A DNA stretch of 64,000 nucleotides from Proteiniclasticum ruminis (GTDB lineage: Bacteria; Bacillota; Clostridia; Clostridiales; Clostridiaceae), in assembly GCF_900115135.1 (NCBI RefSeq), contig NZ_FOVK01000005.1:124001-188000 (forward strand). The letters are read 5' to 3'. Positions within the stretch are counted from its first letter, which is position 1. Each line of letters starts with the position of its first letter. The translations under genes were made by a program, and so were the position numbers. Shown here in pieces: positions 59,138 through 64,000 of the stretch. The notes under the pieces were generated by a model. It was not told the origin of the DNA and did not search any database. It worked only from the letters and a program-made list of their open reading frames with translations.

Positions 59138-62100
59138 TCAGGATTCCCTCTTGGTGTTTTTCTTTCTCATGACAGTTACTCCTACCAAGGCCCCTGCCAG
59201 AAGTACCCCCAGCACCAGCCACAAGGTGGCGCTGCTTTTCTCCACTTCTGCCGCTTCTAAGGCCTCTCCGGCTTCCAGTCCAAGGACCCCAAAGACGGAG
59301 AAGCTTTCTGTCTTGAAAACCAGTTCTTTGTCTTTCAGGACCGCCTCCAGATATTCAAAGGTTCCATCCTTTTTTTCGTGGAGGATGAGAATCTGTCCCT
59401 CATGGCCTTCTTGACGCGGGATACGGACCTCCAGAGCTTCCTCTGGGATGTACTCCTCCTTTGTCAGGGCATTGAGCATGGATAGGTTGAAGATGCCAAG
59501 GATCTTGTGGGCCGCGGCTTCTTCTTTAAATCTTTTCAGGGACTCTTCTTCCAAAGAGTGCACCTCTACCTGGATTTTCACATACCAGGGCAGTCCCTGG
59601 ACCTTTATCTGGGTCTCAGGGTCCTGATGATGGTGCTTTTTATAAGCTTCTGTATAGGCCTTAAGATTCTCTGCATTTTCCACTTCCTTCTTCTCTTCCT
59701 CAGAAAGAGATTCATAGGCGCTGTATGCTTCAAAAAGGGCCTTCAGGTCAGTCAAGCCGTCAGACTCCACTTTCAGACTGCGGATCATGTTTCTGACGCG
59801 TTCTAGAGTTTCTTCTTCTTCCGCATCCTCAGAAACTGAGCTCTCCTCCTTGACTGCATCGTCTTTTTCCTCTTCTAGAGGGACTCCTCCTCCCGTGGAT
59901 GGCGCTTTATCAGGTTTTTCTTCCTTGGATGGTCCCTCCTGTGGATTCTTCCCTTCCTCTTTCGGCACTTCTTGATCTTCATTTTTCTCTTCTTCCTTGT
60001 CTTCTTCTGGTTCGTTCAGAAGGAATTCGTAGAAAGCTTCTGCTTCCTGAAGAACTTTTAGGTTTGTCACGAGACTTTTCTGCCTTAGGGTGAGGGCCTC
60101 ATAGGCGTTTCTTGCCTCAACAAGAGCCTCTTTGCTCTTTTCACTCACAGCGCCGATGCTGCGGATGAGGTCCATCACCTTCCCTGCGGCAGTTTTGTCC
60201 GCTTCCTCAGATTGCAGATACAACAGTTTTTCTTCTGCATAAAGGAGCCAGTCCACATTATGCACTTGCTCTTTCTGCTCCATGGTGAGAGCTTCATAAG
60301 ATCTTCTTGCGGATCTGATGGTTTCTTCTTTCAAAAGGGTCACGTCGCCAATGTCATCGATGAGCTCTATCACCCTCTGGATCTGATTTTTCAGAAGCCC
60401 AAGGCTTCTTTCTGCATCCAGAAGAACATCAAGGGTTTTGATCCCTTCTTTTTCAGCTTCTGTCAGGCTGTCATAGGCTACTCGTGCAAGAAGGATCTGT
60501 GGCTCACTCTGAAGGCTCACCGCTCCGATCTTTTCAATGAGTCCGTGGACATGATGGAGGATCAGTTCTCTATAGGTCTTCTCTTTTTGAACAAGAACCT
60601 CATAGTTTGTGACCTGGGCTTTTTCTTCCTCGTACATGGCCTCATAGGCATTTCTTGCAATGATCAGCGCATCCTTGGAGTCAAGTGTCACGTCGCCGAT
60701 GGCGTCGATGAGCTTTATGACCCCCAGAGCTTCAGGCACCCCCACAGCCAGAACATTTCCAGAGTCATTTTTATAGAACAGGGTTCCACGGGCATCATGA
60801 ATGATGCCTGTTAAATTGTACTGGGCAAAGCCTGCCGCATCATAGAGCTCGATGAGTTCTGCGTCTTCCCCGGAGGTGGCGTTAGGATCGGCTTTGATCA
60901 TGGATATACCACCAGGCAGGGCGTTGTAGGTGGAGTAGAGATAGATGAATCCTGTCTCTTTCTCATAAGCCGTGGTGAGAAGCACTGCGTTCTGAGGATA
61001 GCCTTTCAGTCCCACTGCATAGATCATTTCCAGGCTTTCTGCATCCGCCACCAGAAGGTTCCCTGAGGAGCCTGTAGCGCTGATGCCTGAACCTACCCCC
61101 ACATACACACGGTTCTTGTAGACCACAGGGGTTGCGGTGGACTGGGCGTTATGGTTTATCCCATGAAGGTTTGAGAGAACGCCCGTGACAGGATCCACGT
61201 CTGCCCGGTAGAGATACCCATTTTTCGTGGTGAAATACACCCTGCCGCTTTCTTTCTCATAAGCGATGGCAGATCTCTGATCGCCAACAATTTCCAGGGC
61301 TGAAATCACTTCACCGGTGAACTGGTGGAAGGCAAATAAGGTGGATGTGCCGCCAAATCCGCTGGTTCCATCATCAGATCCCACAATGACGGTATCTCCT
61401 ACCACCACTGCTCCGGCCCAGTAGAAGCCACCCTTATGGGTGTATTTCCAGCTGGCTTCTTTTGCTTCCTTTGTATTTTCTGGATCCTCATCGGTGACAC
61501 TGATGCTGACAAAATTTGCATCCCTTGTTTCTCCGTTCCAGAATCCTGTATAAATGTATCCATCCTCATAAGCAATGGCGCTCAAGGACTGGCCCCCCAG
61601 CGCATCCTTGTAGACCCAGACAGATTCCAGGGTCTTGGCGTTAAACGCCTGGATGGTGCCATTGCCAAGTGGTGCAAAAATCATCCCTTCTGCATAGGTG
61701 GGGGGAGTATACCCAAAACTTGGAGAACCCACCATGTCCCCTTGGGCGAGAATTTCACCGGTTCTTAAATCCAGCTTGTAGATCACCGTGCCTGCCATGA
61801 CGATCAGGGCATTATCCACAATGATCTGCACACTGGGTGCTGCACTCCAGCCGCTGCCAAGCTTCTTGTTCCACTTGAGGTTGATGTTTTCTGTATCAAT
61901 GGGCAGTTTCACATCTGTGATGGCCATGTTGCTGTCGCTGCCTCTGAAATTTTTCCAGTAGGCATCCACTTCAGGGAGCTTATTTCCAGTGACTTTCTCC
62001 AAGGAAGCTGTAAGGACTCCGCCTTCGGCAGGAATTGGACCTTGCTTTGTGATATAGCCATATTTTGTGATGCTGTAGGTATAGGACTTCACGCCAAAGA

Positions 62101-63895
62101 GTCCTCTGTAGGTTCCGGTTTCATCCGGTTCCACGGCTCTTCCTTCTTCATCATAGACTTTCACCAGAGCATCTTCTGGTGAAACCTCAAACTGCACTGC
62201 TTTTCGCTGTGCCCGTTGAAGGTTCAGGGTATAGGTTTCTGACAAAGCATCTTTTTCGTCTGAGGTGGACACCGAAACGGTGATTTTGTCTTTTCCGCGA
62301 AGATCCACTATGCTGGACGCTTCTCCGTCATATGTCATCACATAGCCGCTCTTGGCTGGTTCAGCCTCAATCTTCACAGTGTCTAGATCCTCTGGAAGGA
62401 TCACCGTATACTCTTTTTCTGTTGGACTAAAAGCCTTGTCCAGATCGTAAGGGGTCTTTCCTTCCAAGAGGCGAAGATCTGTAAGGGTGGGCAGAACATC
62501 TACTGAAAAGTAGTACACACCGGCTTTCTTCTCTGATCCTTCTTCCGGCTGCACTTCCAGCCGGAACTCGTTCTTTCCTGGCACCAGCACATCCGCCCAT
62601 TTGGAGGATCCGCTTTTCCAGGTGATGTCTTTACTTTGTCCTTCCCCATAGTAAAGGATCACTTTTGCACTGCCTTCTTCCGGCATTGCCCGGAATCTCA
62701 GCTGGGTCACCCCATCGGTCTGGGCAGCTAGGGTATAGCTTTTCTCTTCCTTCTGAAAGACCGCTTCTGTTTTATAGGCTTCGCCAGGATTTTTCAGAAG
62801 CACCGTGGCATCAGTGGGGCTGTAGGAAGTGTGGATGAGAAGAGACTGCAGAAGGCTTTCCTTCTCTTTCGACACCTGAAGGATCAGGGTATACGTGTCT
62901 TTAGAGTATGCTTCCCCATCATGGGCACGGAAAACCAGTTCATAGGTCTTTTCTTCTTCCGGGGTGAACAAAAAGGCATTCAGGGCTTCTATTTCTTTCT
63001 CTCCGTCTATGGACACGGTATAGGTCAGATCGTCTCCATCTTCATCGGTGAAGAAATCAGACAGGTTCATCTCCAGGGTCTTTCCTAGGGTGAGGAAACC
63101 TTCGGCTTTCTCCTGCACATTCTCTTTTCTTACTGGCACCTCATTTCCTGGAACCAGTAAGAAGGTGTAGACTTTACCGGTCTCTCCGCCTACGGTAAGA
63201 CGGAGGTCTTTCCCAAAGGCCACAGGGATGTCGTCGTTTCGTCGGTACCCCTCATCTTCTAAAAACGCTTCCACTTTAAAATTCTTGTTCGCAGCGGTGG
63301 GTGTTACCCGAAGCTTTTGAAGAGATTTTGGCAGGGTCAGGGTATACGCCGTCACACCGCTGTCAAAGGCTGGGCTTAGGGTGCCCTCATTGAACTGGAT
63401 GGTTTTTAGGCTCTGGTCCGAGCTGGACCAGTTCATCCCCAGGTCTTCTCCCCAGTTTTTCGTATATTGGATTCGGATCTCGTCTCCATTTTTCAGTTCT
63501 CCATTTTTCACGGTGAACTCTCCAAATCCCCGGTCTGTGAACCAGTCGTTCAGTGTCCCCATCCAGCCGCTCATGCTGCCCCCATGGAAGGCTTCCAGTC
63601 CATGGATGGAGGAGATGTAGTTATACTCTGCCCCTATTATTTCATAGTCTTTTGATTTCAGGGCATCGGCCACAAGGCTCATCATGGTGGACTCGTCTTC
63701 CAGGGGCACATTCTCTTCTATGAGTACTCCTGTCCAGGCGGGCGGAGTGCCCTCCACTTCCTCCAGGAAGGTGGTGTTCTCGACGATGACCTTGACAAAG
63801 CCCAGTGCTTCTTCTGCTTTTACCGAAACCGGCAGCAGATTGATCATCATGAGGAGTAGTAGTAGGGAGGAGATCCATCTGTTTTTTAATTTCAT
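59138..63895 (-). CDS. DUF4430 / beta-propeller surface protein of the ECF operon
   Basis: 1585 residues; the ATG at 63895 follows AAGGAG. Signal peptide 1-27 (ending SVKAEE). DUF4430 occupies about 30-155 with the GGSMSGWMGTLNDWFTDRGF and NGDEIRIQYTKNWGEDLG signatures shared with transcobalamin-like domains. Cadherin-like beta-sandwich and Ig-like domains follow (about 165-640; SDQSLKTIQFNEGTLSPAF, SPTEKEYTVILPE). A PQQ-type beta-propeller fills about 645-1055 (YWKNFRGSDSNMAITD, VWVYKDALGG). Four helical repeats of about 75 residues (ARNAYEALTxxQKxxV) follow to about 1330. A Glu/Lys-rich spacer leads to a C-terminal membrane helix with RKKNTKRES. There is no LPxTG. It is anchored outside and probably captures ligand for the ECF transporter. 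Confidence 0.86.
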   Translation of the reverse strand: MKLKNRWISSLLLLLMMINLLPVSVKAEEALGFVKVIVENTTFLEEVEGTPPAWTGVLIEENVPLEDESTMMSLVADALKSKDYEIIGAEYNYISSIHGLEAFHGGSMSGWMGTLNDWFTDRGFGEFTVKNGELKNGDEIRIQYTKNWGEDLGMNWSSSDQSLKTIQFNEGTLSPAFDSGVTAYTLTLPKSLQKLRVTPTAANKNFKVEAFLEDEGYRRNDDIPVAFGKDLRLTVGGETGKVYTFLLVPGNEVPVRKENVQEKAEGFLTLGKTLEMNLSDFFTDEDGDDLTYTVSIDGEKEIEALNAFLFTPEEEKTYELVFRAHDGEAYSKDTYTLILQVSKEKESLLQSLLIHTSYSPTDATVLLKNPGEAYKTEAVFQKEEKSYTLAAQTDGVTQLRFRAMPEEGSAKVILYYGEGQSKDITWKSGSSKWADVLVPGKNEFRLEVQPEEGSEKKAGVYYFSVDVLPTLTDLRLLEGKTPYDLDKAFSPTEKEYTVILPEDLDTVKIEAEPAKSGYVMTYDGEASSIVDLRGKDKITVSVSTSDEKDALSETYTLNLQRAQRKAVQFEVSPEDALVKVYDEEGRAVEPDETGTYRGLFGVKSYTYSITKYGYITKQGPIPAEGGVLTASLEKVTGNKLPEVDAYWKNFRGSDSNMAITDVKLPIDTENINLKWNKKLGSGWSAAPSVQIIVDNALIVMAGTVIYKLDLRTGEILAQGDMVGSPSFGYTPPTYAEGMIFAPLGNGTIQAFNAKTLESVWVYKDALGGQSLSAIAYEDGYIYTGFWNGETRDANFVSISVTDEDPENTKEAKEASWKYTHKGGFYWAGAVVVGDTVIVGSDDGTSGFGGTSTLFAFHQFTGEVISALEIVGDQRSAIAYEKESGRVYFTTKNGYLYRADVDPVTGVLSNLHGINHNAQSTATPVVYKNRVYVGVGSGISATGSSGNLLVADAESLEMIYAVGLKGYPQNAVLLTTAYEKETGFIYLYSTYNALPGGISMIKADPNATSGEDAELIELYDAAGFAQYNLTGIIHDARGTLFYKNDSGNVLAVGVPEALGVIKLIDAIGDVTLDSKDALIIARNAYEAMYEEEKAQVTNYEVLVQKEKTYRELILHHVHGLIEKIGAVSLQSEPQILLARVAYDSLTEAEKEGIKTLDVLLDAERSLGLLKNQIQRVIELIDDIGDVTLLKEETIRSARRSYEALTMEQKEQVHNVDWLLYAEEKLLYLQSEEADKTAAGKVMDLIRSIGAVSEKSKEALVEARNAYEALTLRQKSLVTNLKVLQEAEAFYEFLLNEPEEDKEEEKNEDQEVPKEEGKNPQEGPSKEEKPDKAPSTGGGVPLEEEKDDAVKEESSVSEDAEEEETLERVRNMIRSLKVESDGLTDLKALFEAYSAYESLSEEEKKEVENAENLKAYTEAYKKHHHQDPETQIKVQGLPWYVKIQVEVHSLEEESLKRFKEEAAAHKILGIFNLSMLNALTKEEYIPEEALEVRIPRQEGHEGQILILHEKKDGTFEYLEAVLKDKELVFKTESFSVFGVLGLEAGEALEAAEVEKSSATLWLVLGVLLAGALVGVTVMRKKNTKRES

Positions 63896-64000
63896 TGAAA
63901 TAACGCTCCTTCTTGTTCCTTCTTGTTTCTTCTTGCTGTTATTTTGCTCTTTTTACTTTCCTCTACAGTACAGATCCGCCTATGTCTGCGCCCAGTCCTT

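Noticed and set aside
63896-64000. Possible cobalamin riboswitch upstream of the DUF4430 gene
   Set aside because: Only 105 bases are available and no clear B12-box could be read; the element, if any, would lie beyond the window.
1-64000. CRISPR arrays, rRNA and tRNA genes
   Set aside because: No regularly spaced short repeats and no recognisable rRNA or tRNA sequence were seen on reading; a covariance-model search was not possible.

Overview
The window looks like chromosome of a fermentative low-to-mid GC Firmicute, probably a Clostridia-class anaerobe. The reasons are Gram-positive AGGAGG ribosome sites, frequent GTG and TTG starts, an LPETG sortase signal, SH3b/glucosaminidase autolysin architecture, ECF transporters, a SigD-type flagellar promoter and no respiratory genes. 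Nearly all genes lie on the minus strand; only galE and a LacI-type regulator are clearly on the plus strand. No rRNA, tRNA or CRISPR array was seen.

Layout. 1-2.4 kb: an FbpABC/AfuABC-like ABC importer cut by the left edge. 2.4-12 kb: a membrane TPR protein, a large SH3b glucosaminidase, galE, a NERD nuclease-domain protein, an MDR oxidoreductase and a chemoreceptor with a SigD-like promoter. 12.3-14.6 kb: a decayed stretch holding the 3' end of an IS200/IS605 tnpB element with an intact-looking right end, a UPF0158 protein and a second NERD protein. 14.6-24.1 kb: a complete sulfoquinovose (plant sulfolipid sugar) operon of the sulfo-transaldolase type. 24.4-29.2 kb: a frameshifted M24-family gene with a 7-bp tandem repeat, a helical hypothetical protein and an AlbA_2/Schlafen-like ATP-binding protein. 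29.5-41.7 kb: an rbsB fragment followed by a ten-gene nucleoside uptake and breakdown locus with a divergent LacI-family regulator and two near-perfect operators. 41.9-43.5 kb: an MqsR-like toxin with an MqsA/Panacea antitoxin. 43.7-46.1 kb: pyroglutamyl peptidase with DUF969/DUF979 membrane proteins. 46.5-54.6 kb: Fic protein, a 1604-residue LPETG surface protein with a tandemly duplicated repeat block, and a hypothetical protein. 54.9-63.9 kb: an ECF transporter with two T subunits, a fused ATPase and an S subunit, headed by a 1585-residue DUF4430/beta-propeller surface protein.

How the genes work together. In the sulfoquinovose operon an Na+/solute symporter is expected to import the sugar or its glycoside. 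A YihQ-type sulfoquinovosidase frees sulfoquinovose, an isomerase makes sulfofructose, and a transaldolase moves three carbons onto glyceraldehyde-3-phosphate. This gives fructose-6-phosphate for glycolysis plus sulfolactaldehyde, which a YihU-like reductase turns into dihydroxypropanesulfonate for export by a TauE/SafE protein. In the nucleoside locus a BMP lipoprotein and its ABC transporter import a nucleoside, a hydrolase splits it and ribokinase captures the ribose. Two M20 amidohydrolases and a GATase1-like protein in the same transcript suggest that the substrate carries an amide or that the base is opened further. All functions are read from sequence motifs and gene order; nothing here was tested by database search.
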